Shown here in pieces: positions 9,125 to 20,171 of a stretch of 64,000 nucleotides of DNA (positions within the stretch are counted from its first letter, which is position 1; every line of letters starts with the position of its first letter). The stretch is from the NCBI GenBank assembly GCA_030704615.1, contig CM060734.1, positions 53,956,042 to 54,020,041 of the forward strand. The letters run 5' to 3'. Both the position numbers and the translations under genes were made by a program. A model generated the notes under the pieces. It was not told the DNA's origin, did not search any database, and was given only the letters and a program-made list of their open reading frames with translations. This DNA comes from Takakia lepidozioides. Its lineage: Eukaryota; Streptophyta; Takakiopsida; Takakiales; Takakiaceae.

Positions 9125-12049
9125 TCACCAGTAATCCCCACAGGAACAAATCCCATCTTCAAAGTGGTGAAAGCGGTTAGCGTCCCGTACAACAATTGCT
9201 CGGCCAACAATCTTTGAGATGAATTTGGTGGAGGTGTGGCAGTCACCACACACTCGAAGATTCTTGATGAGACGCAGAGGCGTCCTAGGGGTCGTGCTGA
9301 TCAGCCCAAAACCAATGGCCAGCTTCTCACTGTGGAGGCAAAGAGAAAATTCCTTTTCCTCCTCCCCCACATCATGCAATACAAAGCGCGTGTCAGGCAC
9401 ATACCCCGCCTCCTTCATCTGCCCAGACAATCTTCTCAGCTCAGCATGGATTTCCTTAATTCTGGGATGCAACTTGTCATCTCCAACGAAGGTGTGCACC
9501 CTGTTGCCAACCTCAATGCAGCAGCGACCTGGCTCCTTTCTAACCCCTCTGACCTTCATCATTCTTCTCACCTTTGCAGTATCATCCCACCTGCCAGCTG
9601 CAGCATAGATGTTTGAGAGCAACACATAAGTCGCGGCATCCTGTTCATCCCGCTTAAGGATAGATGTTGCCGCACGTTCAGCCATCTCCACATTGCCATG
9701 GATTCTGCAGGCACCAAGCAAGGCCTTCCACATCACAACATCTGGATTGATTGGCATTTTATTGATCAGGTCCACTGCCTCATCCAGTTGTCCCGCACGT
9801 CCAAGAAGGTCCACCATGCAGCCAAAGTGCTTTACTGTGGGAGTGACACCATGATCTTGACTCAGGGAATCAAAGTAACGTCTTCCTTCATTCAGTAGGC
9901 CAGCATGGCTGCATGCAGAGAGAACACATATAAAGGTGATACTGTTCGGCTTCAAGCCGTTCTTTTGCATTCCTTCAAATAGTTGCACGACCTCCCTATG
10001 ACAACCATGCTGGGCATATCCTGCGATCATCGCATTCCACGACACCACACTTCGTTCAGCCATATTGTCAAATACTCCCTTTGCATCCTCAATGCACCCA
10101 CATTTCGCATACATGTCTACCAGGGCAGTGTCCAGAATGACATTTGGTCCAATTCCAGCTTTGATGATGTCACCATGCACCTCTTTGCCCTTTTCCAGGG
10201 CTGCCAGGCTTGCACAAGCATTGCAAACGCACACAAATGTGATGTGGTTGGGCTTCACCCCTTTCCCCATCATTTGCTCATACGTCTCTAAAGCCTCCAT
10301 CCCGCGCCCCTGCTGTGCATATCCTGCAATCATCGCACTCCATGACACCACATTTCGTTCAGCCATATTGTTGAACACTCCCTTCGCATCCTCCATGCTC
10401 CCACATTTGGCATACATGTCCACGAGGGTGTTGTTCAGAATCACATCTGGTACAATTCCAGCTTTGGCGATGCAACCATGCACCTCTTTGCCCTTTTCCA
10501 GGGCTGCCAGGCTTGCACATGCACTGCATATGCACACAAACATGATGTGGTCGGGCTTCACCCCTTCCCCCATCATTTGCTCATAGGTCTCCAAAGCCTC
10601 CATCCCGCGCCCCTGCTGTGCATATCCTGCAATCATCGCACTCCACGACACCACATTTCGTTCAGCCATATTGTTGAACACTCCCTTCGCATCCTCCATG
10701 CTCCCACATTTCGCATACATGTCCACCAGGGCAGTGTTCAGGATGACATTTGGTACAATTCCAGCTTTGATAATGTCACCATGCACCTCTTTGCCCTTCT
10801 CCAGGGCTGCCAGGCTTGCACAAGCATTGCAAACGCACACAAACGTGATGTGGTTGGGCTTCACCCCTTCCCCCATCATTTGCTCATAGGTCTCCAAAGC
10901 CTCCATCCCGCGCCCCTGCTGTGCATATCCTGCAATCAGTGCACTCCACGACACCACATCCCGTTCAGCCATAGTGTCGAACACTCCCTTTGCATCCTCG
11001 ATGCTCCCACATTTTGCATACATGTCCACCAGGGCAGTGTTCAGAATGACATCGGGTACAATTCTAGCTCTGACTATGTCGCCATGGACCTCTTTGCCCT
11101 TTTCCAGAGCTGCCAGGCTTGCACACGCATTGCAAATGCACACAAACGTGATGTGGTTGGGCTTCACCCCTTCACACATCATTTGCTCATAGGTCTCCAA
11201 AGACTCCATCCCACGCCCTTGCTGTGCATATCCTGCAATCATTGCACTCCACGACACCACATCTCGTTCAGCCATAGTGTCGAACACTCCCTTTGCATCC
11301 TCGATGCTCCCACATTTTGCATACATGTCTACCAGGGCAGTGTTCAGAATGACATCTGGTACAATTCCAGCTTTGACGATGTCACTATAGACCTCTTTCC
11401 CCTTTTCCAGGGCTCCCAGGCATGCACACGCATTGCAAACAGAAACAAATGTGATGTGGTTGGGCTTCACCCCTGCCCCCATCATTTGCTCATACATCTC
11501 CAAAGCATTCCTACCACACCCATGCTTGGTGAATCCTGCCAACATTATATTCCACGTGATCAAAGATCGTTGAGGCATTCTGTTGAACACTTGGTGAGCA
11601 TCCATGATGCTCCCGCACTTAACATACATGTTGACAAGGGTGTTGAGTAGAAAAACATTTGGCGTGAATCCACTTTGGATAATGTGAGTGTGCACCTGCT
11701 TTCCAGCTTCCAGGCCTTTCATCTTGATGCACTTATGCAAGAGACTGACATACGTATCTAAATCTGCTGAAATGCCTCCTTGGTTTAAAGTCTGTAGAGC
11801 CTCTTTCAGTCTGCCTGCCTCACAAAGCATCTTCACATTCCCAGAAGTGCCAGAAGAGGCATTGTGGACTCCCTCTCTTGATCCTCTTCCAGAAGCTGTG
11901 GTCATGGTTGAGGTGCCTGATTTTATCAAGTGTGCCGCTGCAGATGCTGCCTTCAGTTGACCATCTACCCATGCAGGTTTCTTGTAGCTATTGATCCACA
12001 GGGAATCATAGGTAATCTTGTGCTTGAAATCTGGCCCTCTTGGATGAAT
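9125..12049 (-). CDS. Locus B: PDF-PPR-DYW protein, large last exon
   Basis: The architecture is the same as locus A, but with one fewer central P-L-S triplet (four), which accounts for the 101-residue length difference. The exon begins with the PDF half-motif PDFKHKITYDSLW, continues through the E motifs and ends in an intact DYW domain ([22 protein letters not shown]). No stop or frameshift is visible. The frame opens at a GTG (12061) inside the intron tail; the exon proper starts at 12049. Its N-terminal linker (AAHLIKSG) is shared with A and differs from D, E and F (AAQLIKSG). A and B lie in tandem on the same strand. Probable role: organellar C-to-U RNA editing, inferred from the DYW class. 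Confidence 0.9.
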   Translation of the reverse strand: MHPRGPDFKHKITYDSLWINSYKKPAWVDGQLKAASAAAHLIKSGTSTMTTASGRGSREGVHNASSGTSGNVKMLCEAGRLKEALQTLNQGGISADLDTYVSLLHKCIKMKGLEAGKQVHTHIIQSGFTPNVFLLNTLVNMYVKCGSIMDAHQVFNRMPQRSLITWNIMLAGFTKHGCGRNALEMYEQMMGAGVKPNHITFVSVCNACACLGALEKGKEVYSDIVKAGIVPDVILNTALVDMYAKCGSIEDAKGVFDTMAERDVVSWSAMIAGYAQQGRGMESLETYEQMMCEGVKPNHITFVCICNACASLAALEKGKEVHGDIVRARIVPDVILNTALVDMYAKCGSIEDAKGVFDTMAERDVVSWSALIAGYAQQGRGMEALETYEQMMGEGVKPNHITFVCVCNACASLAALEKGKEVHGDIIKAGIVPNVILNTALVDMYAKCGSMEDAKGVFNNMAERNVVSWSAMIAGYAQQGRGMEALETYEQMMGEGVKPDHIMFVCICSACASLAALEKGKEVHGCIAKAGIVPDVILNNTLVDMYAKCGSMEDAKGVFNNMAERNVVSWSAMIAGYAQQGRGMEALETYEQMMGKGVKPNHITFVCVCNACASLAALEKGKEVHGDIIKAGIGPNVILDTALVDMYAKCGCIEDAKGVFDNMAERSVVSWNAMIAGYAQHGCHREVVQLFEGMQKNGLKPNSITFICVLSACSHAGLLNEGRRYFDSLSQDHGVTPTVKHFGCMVDLLGRAGQLDEAVDLINKMPINPDVVMWKALLGACRIHGNVEMAERAATSILKRDEQDAATYVLLSNIYAAAGRWDDTAKVRRMMKVRGVRKEPGRCCIEVGNRVHTFVGDDKLHPRIKEIHAELRRLSGQMKEAGYVPDTRFVLHDVGEEEKEFSLCLHSEKLAIGFGLISTTPRTPLRLIKNLRVCGDCHTSTKFISKIVGRAIVVRDANRFHHFEDGICSCGDYW

Positions 12050-12233
12050 CTGGACCCACACTCTATCCCTGCTCCTTCAGCATTCCATGCCTCTGCACAT
12101 TCATCCTTGCCTTGCTGCTAGCAGCTGACAATGACAGCCTAGATTTGTTCTAGGAAACACCCAACTCAGCTTATCACACTAGTCCCTATGCTGAATTGCG
12201 CCTGCTACTCTCTGTAATCTAACAGGCATTCAC

Positions 12234-13590
12234 CTTTTTGCCTCGGTTGTCCCACCATTGACTGGGGTCAGAAAAGTATTCATTCCACAGCTTCTCCTCA
12301 TCTCTGTTACCTGTTTTTCGATACTTTCCTGTTCACATTGGCAGTATCATGTCAAAGTCACTCCAAACTATTTTCTTTGTGTGAAGCACATCCGAACCCA
12401 AGCTTATCACCGGCTTATGGGTAAGGATTTCAAACCATGCACCCAAAATCTCAACCAGCAAACTTGCAGAATTCAACATGGAAATTTAGGGCCGGTTCTG
12501 ATACGAGGGAAAAACAGGGTGAAATGTGTTGAAGAAGGTGCCTTCATTAGCAGTGCCTGATTTTATCAATTGTGCCGCTGCTGCTGCGGCTTCCAGTTGA
12601 CCATCTACCCATGCAGGTTTCTTGTAGCTATCCTTCCACAGGGAATCATTCGTAATCTGGAGCTTGACATCCGGCCCTCTTGGATGAATCTGGACCCACA
12701 CTCTATATCTGCTCCTTCAGCTATCCATGCCTCTGCATCAATCATGCATACATCCTTGCCTTGCTGCTAGCAACTGACAATGACAGCCTAGGATTCTTCC
12801 AGCAAACACCCCAACCATACTTATCACACTGCTGACTTGCGTCTGCTTCAAACAGGCATTCACCTTTTTGTCTCCATTGTCCCACCATTGACTGGGGTCG
12901 GCAAAGTGTTCATTCCAAAGCTTCTCCTCATCTCTGTTATCTGTTTTTGGATACTTTCCTGCTGCCACATCGGCAGTAACTTGTCAAACTCACTCCAAAC
13001 CACCACAGATTCACCCAACGAGCTAACTAATTCAATATGCAAATTCAGGGCCGAGTCTGATATGAGGGCAAAACAGGCTGAGATAGGTCGAAGAAGAAGG
13101 TGCCCTCACCACATTGTCCTTGACCTTGTGTCATGACCCATGGAGGATTTGACCGACCATCAACCCAGAAGGACCTCTTGTGTGTGCTGCTTGTATCTGT
13201 AGTCAGGTAATGTCGAATTGGTCTGTGAGAACCACCACGGTGCAGCTGAACAGGCAGAGATTGAAACACGGCTGCTAAGACCAAGCTGACTCTCTCAAGA
13301 ACCTTGTAAACATCAGAAATCATGGTACTAACAGGAGCCAAGAGCCCACATTTGCAGGATGGACAAACTTCACATCGTACATTAAGAAAAAGCCACACCT
13401 TGCGATTGCGGTTGTCCCACCATCGTGAAGGATCTTTATAAAACTCATGCCAGCTCTGCTCCGTGCTCCAAGGTAGAGGTTTGTGCTCGAAAATCCGACA
13501 GCATCAACATTTTGACGAGGTCCTTTACTGAGGGGTGTTAGTGAGCCTTCAAACACATTCATGCAAGATGTTTTGGGCTCCATTGGGCTC
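12234..13590 (-). CDS. Locus B: upstream PDF-motif exons
   Basis: Inferred minus-strand exons: unit 0 from about 13490 to 13399 and from 13222; unit 1 at 12958-12864 (95 nt) and 12689-12542 (148 nt); unit 2 first half at 12328-12234 (95 nt), spliced to 12049. Sizes and phases are the same as in the other loci. Unit 1 encodes FADPSQWWDNGDKK, then IHPRGPDVKLQ, so its Phe in the Pro-Asp-Phe signature is Val. Unit 0 shows the frameshift between the PDYRHK part and the NPPW part that all copies share. A further frame (13549-13749) ending in HRIEPNGAQNILHEC may be an upstream exon but is unrecognised. Confidence 0.6.
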
Positions 13591-13720
13591 TATACGATGA
13601 GGAACAACGAACATGTCCAGACTTACACAGATGCTAACCCAGCTTATGTTTGCAGTCTGGAGACTGTAGAGGGGTCGAAAACGACCCGGGAGGAAGGCGC
13701 TGAGCAGCCAGAGTAGTTTC

Positions 13721-14325
13721 CAGTGTTGGTCGGTTCTCATTTTTTTCAAAGCTCATGAGGTTCAGGTTATACAAGTTGACTCATGCACTAATAACCTCTG
13801 GTTCCAGGTGAAATATGCACATTGAATGAAGGTTATTTGCAGGTTACGGTTATGAAAATTTGAACAATATGTGTGGTCAGGTTATTTGCCGATTCATGAA
13901 CAAATCATAACCTGCGGTGATATTTCAAGTCGGGTCTTTGTTATAACCAAAATATAACCTGCCTAACCATAGGATATAATTGAAGTACCCTTAGGTAGGC
14001 TGCAGAACCTATCGCTCAGGTTGAATGTGCCATTTCAACTTCAATGTACATAGTGAAAATAGGACATCAAAAGAAAACTACTATTTGCCACGAAACCATA
14101 GCTACTATAACCGTTTCCATCCACTTAAAAGATATCAGGGTCGGTTCTATGTCTTTGAGATGCTATTCACTCACAGGTTGAGGGTGTTTCACCGAGTTGT
14201 CCAGTACCGGCGGTGTTCTGCGTCCACGGTTCTCTTTTATGCTCATAACCTCCGGCTGTAGTTACCCTTACCCGGCAAATAACATGTAATTAACCGGGTG
14301 GGTCCCTGATAACTGACCAACACTG
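13721..14325. mobile_element. Non-autonomous hAT-type DNA transposon
   Basis: The 605-bp element has terminal inverted repeats CAGTGTTGGTCGGTT (left) and CAGTGTTGGTCAGTT (right, as reverse complement). It is flanked by a perfect 8-bp duplication GTAGTTTC (13713-13720 and 14326-14333). An 8-bp duplication and CA-G-T-G ends are diagnostic of the hAT superfamily. No transposase is encoded. The interior is rich in subterminal CAGGTTAT/ATAACCTG motifs, possible transposase-binding repeats. It sits in the 5' flank of locus B; the homologous flank of locus A (about 7250-7300) lacks it. Confidence 0.88.
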
Positions 14326-14374
14326 GTAGTTTCATCATTTACCCTAGGTCTTGGCATTTAAGTTTGTTTGTTTT

Positions 14375-14720
14375 TTTCTTTTTTTTCTTTTTTTTGGGGT
14401 GAAGGCCCGAGAGAGGACAAAATTTTATTTTCCAAGATCTTTGAGAGGAAGAATCCTGTACGTGGAGACAAAAAGGTTCCACCTTCCCACAGATGAGAAA
14501 AGTGGGAAATCCCTCCAGTCTCCCAAGCCGCCCATTTGTCGGAGCATCTGAGGATGAGGTCTGAATCCACATTGTAATTAAGGAATAAAGGTTGACTAAG
14601 GGCCTCGTCGATAGATGCTGGAGTACGCTGAAGGGTCGAATTTTCAGCCATGCATTCCAGATTGATCTCCAAGCCAAGGATCCAAGGTCGTATGCTCTAT
14701 GTGGGGGCCCTTGAACCACC
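14375..14720 (-). mobile_element. LINE 3' end, truncated
   Basis: On the minus strand two overlapping frames read as the C-terminal part of a plant non-LTR reverse transcriptase. They contain SQPLFLNYNVDSDLIL, then WEGGTFLSP, and end in an A-rich tract (T-rich on the plus strand at about 14370-14397). The copy is truncated at its 5' end and frameshifted, as is usual for dead LINEs. Confidence 0.55.
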
Positions 14721-15039
14721 CAGCAAAGCGATGGTGGCTAGGAGCCAAAAGCCGGGATATCCTCCAGTATGTGTTGTCTGACTAGCATACTCCAAGGTGA
14801 GGCCAGGTGGGTGGGGAGCGCGGGGCATCCACTTTGCTAGCAGAGAGACGATCTGCTTCATAGGATCGATAATGCCTAATCCACTGAATTTCTTTTTTTT
14901 GAGTAATTTGAGCCGATCGTAGCTACGGTGTGAGCCTAGCCTCGTGAGCCCAGGAGCTGGAGGAGGGAGAAACAGGTCCTATAACTGACGACTGGGTTTA
15001 GAAGGAGTCCTATTATCGTGGAAGCACTTACGGCACTTA

Positions 15040-15485
15040 AAAAAAGCGGTATAGAAAAATGGATGCTCATTGTGAAGCTGACTGAGGTTCTGTTATTGAA
15101 GAAGAGGTGAAAAAAAAAATGTCGGTGAGTCATCATGAAGCTTATTTAGGGTTTCTTGGATGAAGAAGAGGTAAACAAAATTTGGATGCTCATTGTGAAG
15201 CTTACTGACGTTTGCAATATTCCATCCATGGTGGATGGATGATGGATGGATGAAATATTGAAGGAGAGGTTAAAAATAATGCGGATGGTCATCATGAAGC
15301 TTATTTAGGCTTTGCTTGTGAAGAAGAGGTGGAAAAAAAAATGAGCTCTTATTGTTAAACTTGTTCAGGTTTTTGTCGTTGAAGAAGAGATGGAAAAAAA
15401 TGAGATGGTCATCATGAAGCTTATTTAGGTTTTTTTTTGTGAAGAAGAGGTGAAAAAAAAAAAAAACTCTCATTGTGAAACTTGT
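15040..15485. repeat. A-rich minisatellite, array 1
   Basis: Degenerate tandem units of roughly 50-60 bp alternate TCATTGTGAARCTT with GAAGAAGAGGTGAAAAAA. Related arrays occur at 28396-28870 and 53690-54060. Near 15220-15250 a small TGGATGGA microsatellite is embedded. Confidence 0.75.
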
Positions 15486-15690
15486 CGTGTGCATACATAT
15501 CGCTACACAACTACATCGCTGTCCACAACCACACAACACATGTGCACACCAAACACTAGTCTATCACTAGTGCACCACTAGTGCAGCCACTAGTCCAACC
15601 ACTAGGCTGTAACTAGCCACCACTAGTGCAGCCACTAGTCCATCACTAGGCTGCCACTAGTCAATCATAACCGCCCCCCTAGCTATAAGG
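15486..15690 (-). mobile_element. Inverted copy of the gypsy 3' polypurine/CACTAGT tract
   Basis: This is the reverse complement of 21489-21680 and 27313-27520: many CACTAGT repeats, ending in CCCCCCTAGCT. It abuts minisatellite array 1 directly. It is non-coding. Confidence 0.65.
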
Positions 15691-15839
15691 TATCTGTTGT
15701 GGTGTAGTGACAACAACACCAATTGAGGGTGAAACAAGCAGTTACCCACCACATTTCTATGAAGAAAGAGAGGGAGAAATGGAAATCCTAGAGGAACCAG
15801 CCACTGTGAGTTTACAAGATGAAGTGGTGACTGGATGGA

Positions 15840-16674
15840 CAATCACAGCTGATGAGCTGTGAGAGTCGGCGGACCAATCGGACTGGGTGGAGCACTTGGA
15901 CGCAACAGAGTTTTGTTATAATAACACAAAACACTCCGCAACGGGTGTTTCCCCTTTCGTATTGGTCTATGGAAAAGCACCTCTAGTGCCGACAAGTTGG
16001 GCTGCCCAAGACGTTGAGGATCCGGCAGCAGCAGCAGCGGTGTTGGAGGAACGTGAGCACTTGTTGAAGCTCGCAAAGTACAACATTGCCAAAGCTAGGA
16101 AACGGTATAAACAACAGGCAAATCGGAAACGGAGGGAAATCAAGTTTGAGGCAGGCACGGAGGTCTGGTTGAACATCAAGAATTTTTGACTATCTCCGGA
16201 AGTGAGTCCGAAGTTCGTACCTCCGTATGCAGGACCCTTTCGCATCCGGAAGGTTATGAATGGGGATGTGTATGAATTGGAGCTGCCGGCAAAGAACAAG
16301 GTGTATCCAGTATTCCACGTCTCCCTTTTGAAGCCTTCCTTCAAAGATGAAACGCGTCCGAATCGGCATCAAGTGTTGCGTCCACCACCTATGCTGTTAG
16401 ATCATGAAAATGAACCTGAGTACGAGGTGGAGGCAGTGCTTAAGTCGAGGAGGTTCAAGAGGAGGCCAACCTCAAGTTGCAGAAAGAATTGGAGGACACC
16501 AAGGCTGCCCTGCAGCTAGCAAAGGGGAATCTGATTCGAGAAACGGAGTATCTCGTGAAATGGAAGGGCTATCATCATGTGGAGGCATCTTGGGTACGTG
16601 CCTCCGAAATGGGGAACGCATTCGAGGCGGTTGCAGCTTTCGAAGGGCGACCTCAAAAGCGGAAGAAGCGTTGA
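15840..16674 (+). pseudogene. Chromovirus integrase C-terminus with chromodomain
   Basis: Plus-strand frames at 15887-16189, 16202-16519 and 16477-16674 form the end of a Ty3/gypsy polyprotein. First comes the integrase core end (EFCYNNTKHSATGVSPF), then the GPFRI...VFHVSLLKP module, then a chromodomain (YEVEAVLKSRRF ... EYLVKWKGYHHVEASWV). Chromodomains on integrases guide insertion into particular chromatin. A TGA interrupts the reading after IKNF, and a +1 shift lies inside the chromodomain. Between its two conserved halves is an extra lysine- and leucine-rich stretch of about 30 residues (LQKELEDTKAALQLAKGN). Reverse transcriptase is absent upstream. Confidence 0.8.
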
Positions 16675-16708
16675 TGGGGACATCAACCTTGGATCGTGGG
16701 GGAGGAAA

Positions 16709-17276
16709 TGCATGCTTAGCCCGGCTTAGCTAGCTCAGGAATCCGATTGCAAAAACTTGTGTTGTACAAATTTTGTTATAAATGAAATGGTTTCCAAATG
16801 TTGCGCCTCCTATTTTGTTTGGAATGGTGATGCATGGTATGGTTGGCTAGTGTGTAGAATGCATGCTAGCTTACAAAAGTAGGAGAGGTAAATTGGATTA
16901 ATCGTGTGTTTGCGTAGTGCCAAAATCGGGTGACTCCCATCCAAGGGGCAAGGAAACTTGCGCCTTCTTTGGGAGTTCACGTGCTAGTGCGCACCTGGCG
17001 CGTGCGCGTACTATAACTGCGCTACCGAGGGGGTTGCCTTGTAGTGCGGGCTAACGTGGAAGCTACGTGCTTCCGTTCACGTACTATAATTGTGTAGCCT
17101 CGGGACGAAGTCGTAGTGCGGCTTCGGCGTGTTCCCGTACCTTAGGCCATCATTCCAAGGCGGACCCAATTGTAGTGATTGGGGCGCACGGTTGGTTCAA
17201 GGTTATCTTCCTAGTCAAAAAAAAGTTCAAGGTGAACCTTTATTCAAGGTAATCCCAAAAGTGGCATCATGAGCGG
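16709..17276 (+). mobile_element. Probable chromovirus LTR and primer-binding-like site
   Basis: A purine-rich tract (GTGGGGGAGGAAA, about 16697-16708) directly precedes TGCATGCTTAGC, as expected at a 3' LTR start. At 17262-17276 the sequence TGGCATCATGAGCGG resembles the initiator-Met primer-binding site with two or three changes. This would make 16709 to about 17246 an LTR followed by the leader of another copy. Both boundaries are inferred. Confidence 0.4.
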
Positions 17277-18295
17277 TCGCAAGCACTGTTGTTGCACTAA
17301 GGCGATTCGATCCTCGGGGAGGATCGTTCCTTGGCTGTGAAGTGGGCCAAGAAGAGTGCACTGGGAGGAGCTTGAGAGGCTCCACCCTTGGCCGAGACTT
17401 GGAGGAAGTCGGCCGAACTAGCTAGTGGAGAGTAAAGTCAAGTGGGGGTTTGGTTTTTTGCCATGGGACGCCATGGTACGGAAACAAACTCCTTGATGTG
17501 GGACGCCACAACTTGGATGTTCGTTTCTACAAAATGGACAAGTCGATGAGGACATCGACTCCCTGTTGGTAGGGGTGTGTGTCGCGGCCCTTTGCCTTGA
17601 GGGCAGGGGGTCGGGACACGAGAGGGGCTGCCTTTGTGGTGGGGGCGGTGGCAACAATAGATGCGGGGGCTGAAGCACCCTTGAGTGCCCAAAGGCACTC
17701 GAGGAGGCGGAGGCGCTCACTAGGTGGAGCCCCGCACACCGGGTTGCGGTGGGGGTGGTTCCTCGAGGGGTGGTGGTAGCTTAGCGGGACTTAGTGGGGG
17801 TGGCATAGGACTCACCATGGGGCGGAGACCTTGTGGTGGGAGTCGTGGGGAGTCTTGGGACTCATCACGGTCCAATGGGGCCGTGGTGGGTGGGCCAAGA
17901 CTCACCGCGACTCATCACTGGGAATCGAGGGTCTTCGTGGTGGTTCGCCATAAAAGGATGGTGTTGTTTGTGGAACCCCCGCGGATAGTCATAGAAGTAT
18001 ATGTAGGGAGTAGTAACCCCGAGAACGGTGCAAGCCCATTGGTGACCAAAAACTAGTGAGTAAGCGAACGAGCCGGAAAGCGACCAAGGAGTGGGGAGCT
18101 ATTCCGGACTGCCATCTACCAAAGGGAATTTCCACTAGGCCCAAATTGGTGGAGGGTCTGTCGCGGGAAGAAAGCGGGACCGTTATGTCCCGGTGAGCAG
18201 CCGAAGCTCCGAGTTGGCCCGGTGGCCAGGTTGGGAGTTAGGCGCACGCATCAAAGCGAGTAACTATGACTTGAAGGGGAGCTTACCGAAGTGAG
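17277..18295. other. G-rich non-coding stretch, possible retroelement leader
   Basis: No convincing coding region is present. It is rich in GTGGGG/CCCCAC and CGTGG words, especially at 17560-17950. Given the primer-binding-like site just upstream it may be the 5' leader of a chromovirus truncated near 18296. Confidence 0.35.
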
Positions 18296-18486
18296 GTGCG
18301 CAACAGGTCATCACCTCCAACCTCACCACATGAGAAACAAAGATGGTCTGACTGGTCATCAACCCAGTCTCACCATCGACAGCATGCTCTAGGGTTGGAT
18401 TGGCGATCAAGCCCGAGTCAACCATCTATAAAATCAAGCGCCCACACAAAACTAGCATGGCGCACAATCAAGCATGCAGGTATGGA
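18296..18486. repeat. Repeat shared with 26960-27128
   Basis: About 165-190 bp match 26960-27128 with scattered changes, beginning CCTCCAACCTCACCACATGAG and ending near TAGCATGGCGCACA. Both copies contain CTATAAAA followed by CAAGCGCCCACAC, which resembles a TATA box. The two copies border the two halves of the methyltransferase-carrying gypsy family, so it may be part of that family's LTR or leader. Confidence 0.6.
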
Positions 18487-18779
18487 GGGGATCTAAACAT
18501 AAGAATGAAAACAACAACTCCCCCACACAAAAAACAACTCCACAATGTCGCTCCTGCAACCCAGCCCAAACCCCGAATAACTCTTGCCTCCACCTACGGA
18601 AAGGTCTCGGCCTACAGAGAAGGTGGAAAGCTATGAGGAAGGGAAGCTAAAGCAATGCCTATCCCCAATATGCCCTCATCCCAACACTTTTTTTTTCCTC
18701 TCTTCTCTCACTTGCATGACCATGAGAGCATCCTGTAGACACTCCTCAAACCGCCCTTCATGAGCTCATAAAATAGCGT

Positions 18780-19316
18780 GTGAGACACGATGACCGTTCA
18801 CCTTTGGCAGTGGTCAACAAGGTGGGTCAACCACAAGCAGCACTACCTACACTGCTCAGTTTCCCAGGATCGCATGCTTTCCGAGATAATGGACCTGGCC
18901 TCCTGTGGGAGGCTCAGTTGCAGCAATTAGTGGAGCCTAATGTCGACAAGCGAGAGCGGGCTATGGGTTTTTCCACTGGGACCACGGCGGTGCCTTCTCT
19001 TTCTGAGGCATCACGTCGTCAGGTGTTGGGGCAAGCAATGGATCTAAATTGCTTGACCTGGATTATCAGCTTGGCTATGGCTGAGCAACGAAGAGTGCGG
19101 AGTGCACTTCCCTTGACGGTCTCTCTGCCTACCGAGGCGGTACAGGCAGTGAGTGGGGGCGAGCCGGTGAGGACCATAGGGTGTAGACATCCATGGCACA
19201 CGTGGGAGGTGCTCGAGGTTCAGAGGGAGTTGGCAACCAAGGCGGCTATGATGGATGAGGTTGGGGATTCTTCTCGGGTTGAGGAGGTCCTCAAGTATAA
19301 GATGATGGGAGGATGA
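18780..19316 (+). pseudogene. Retrotransposon DNA methyltransferase, C-terminal part
   Basis: The frame carries the C-terminal motifs of C5-cytosine methyltransferases. RERAMGF lies at residues 58-64 (motif IX region), and RRQVLGQAMDLNCLTWI at about 79-95 is the motif X-like helix. Catalytic motifs I, IV and VI are missing here, but they are present on the opposite strand at 23176-24479, where a copy of the same family stops just before this part. The next recognisable domain downstream is the RNase H-integrase linker, so the reverse transcriptase has been deleted from this copy. Confidence 0.65.
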
Positions 19317-19499
19317 GGCCTTGTCATTGACTGAGCAGGCAGGGAGTACTGCTCAAGAGGTTGCGACATAGCAACCACGGGACGCGTCCTCTACCTCTAA
19401 GTTTGCTGGACTTAAGGTTGCAGTAACGAAGGGCAATTGGGAGCCTGACATTGGACCTATTGTCACTAGAGGAGAGAAACGACGTATACGGCGGTTCCT

Positions 19500-20171
19500 G
19501 AGGCTTACAGGAATTGCTTTGCCTCTCGTGCTACGGTGGAGGAGCATGAGAGACATGTTCAGGTTGTGCATCGACCGGGTTTGGTCAATAGGGATGCGGA
19601 TGGCTTGAGTCGCAATCCATGCACAAGCCAGCAGGATGACACTGGAGTTCGGTGGCATGGTGAGACGGACGAGGAGATGGTGTCAGGATGGCATGCATCT
19701 GCCTTTTTGTGTATCTTGGCATCGGGAGGTCAGGTTGGACCTACAACAGGGATGACTGTAGACAGAGTGTCTGAGGACCCTGAGGCTAGTGATGAGCCAG
19801 GTGGTGCCAGAGATATACATGAGGATTCGGTTGTGTTGGACTACCTCCGCACTGGAGACATGGCAGCTAGTGTGACTGCCCAGGATTGTTATCAGATCCT
19901 ACAATGAGCCAAGAGGTTCAAGTGGGAGGTGATACACCTGCTTCGAGTGTGGGAGGATGGTCGGGTGAGGATTGTGCCTCACCCAACACAGCATGCACGG
20001 TTAGTGTGGCATGCCCATGCGGAGTTGGGGCATTTTGGAGTGCGACGCACTGATAGTTTACTGCAAGGGCAGTATTGGTGGCGTGGTATGCACACAGAGG
20101 TGCAACAGTTCATGGCTAGGTGCATGGTGTGTGACAGGGTGCGTGCTTCATTCAACGCCCCTACACCATAG
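19500..20171 (+). pseudogene. Gypsy RNase H end and integrase zinc-binding domain
   Basis: The frame 19536-19907 contains VVHRPGLVNRDADGLSRNP, the conserved linker between RNase H and integrase in Ty3/gypsy polyproteins. The frame 19929-20171 contains the integrase HHCC zinc finger (HAHAELGHFG ... CMVCDRV). TGA after ILQ and TAG after APTP break the polyprotein into three pieces, so this copy is not functional. Confidence 0.8.

Noticed and set aside
14351-14551. 66-residue plus-strand frame rich in Phe
   Set aside because: It translates the complement of the LINE A-tail and adjacent minus-strand coding sequence.
17418-17720. Overlapping Pro-rich minus-strand frames at 17.4-17.9 kb
   Set aside because: All three frames stay open because of high G+C and repeated GTGGGG words. 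There is no motif and no coding signal beyond composition.
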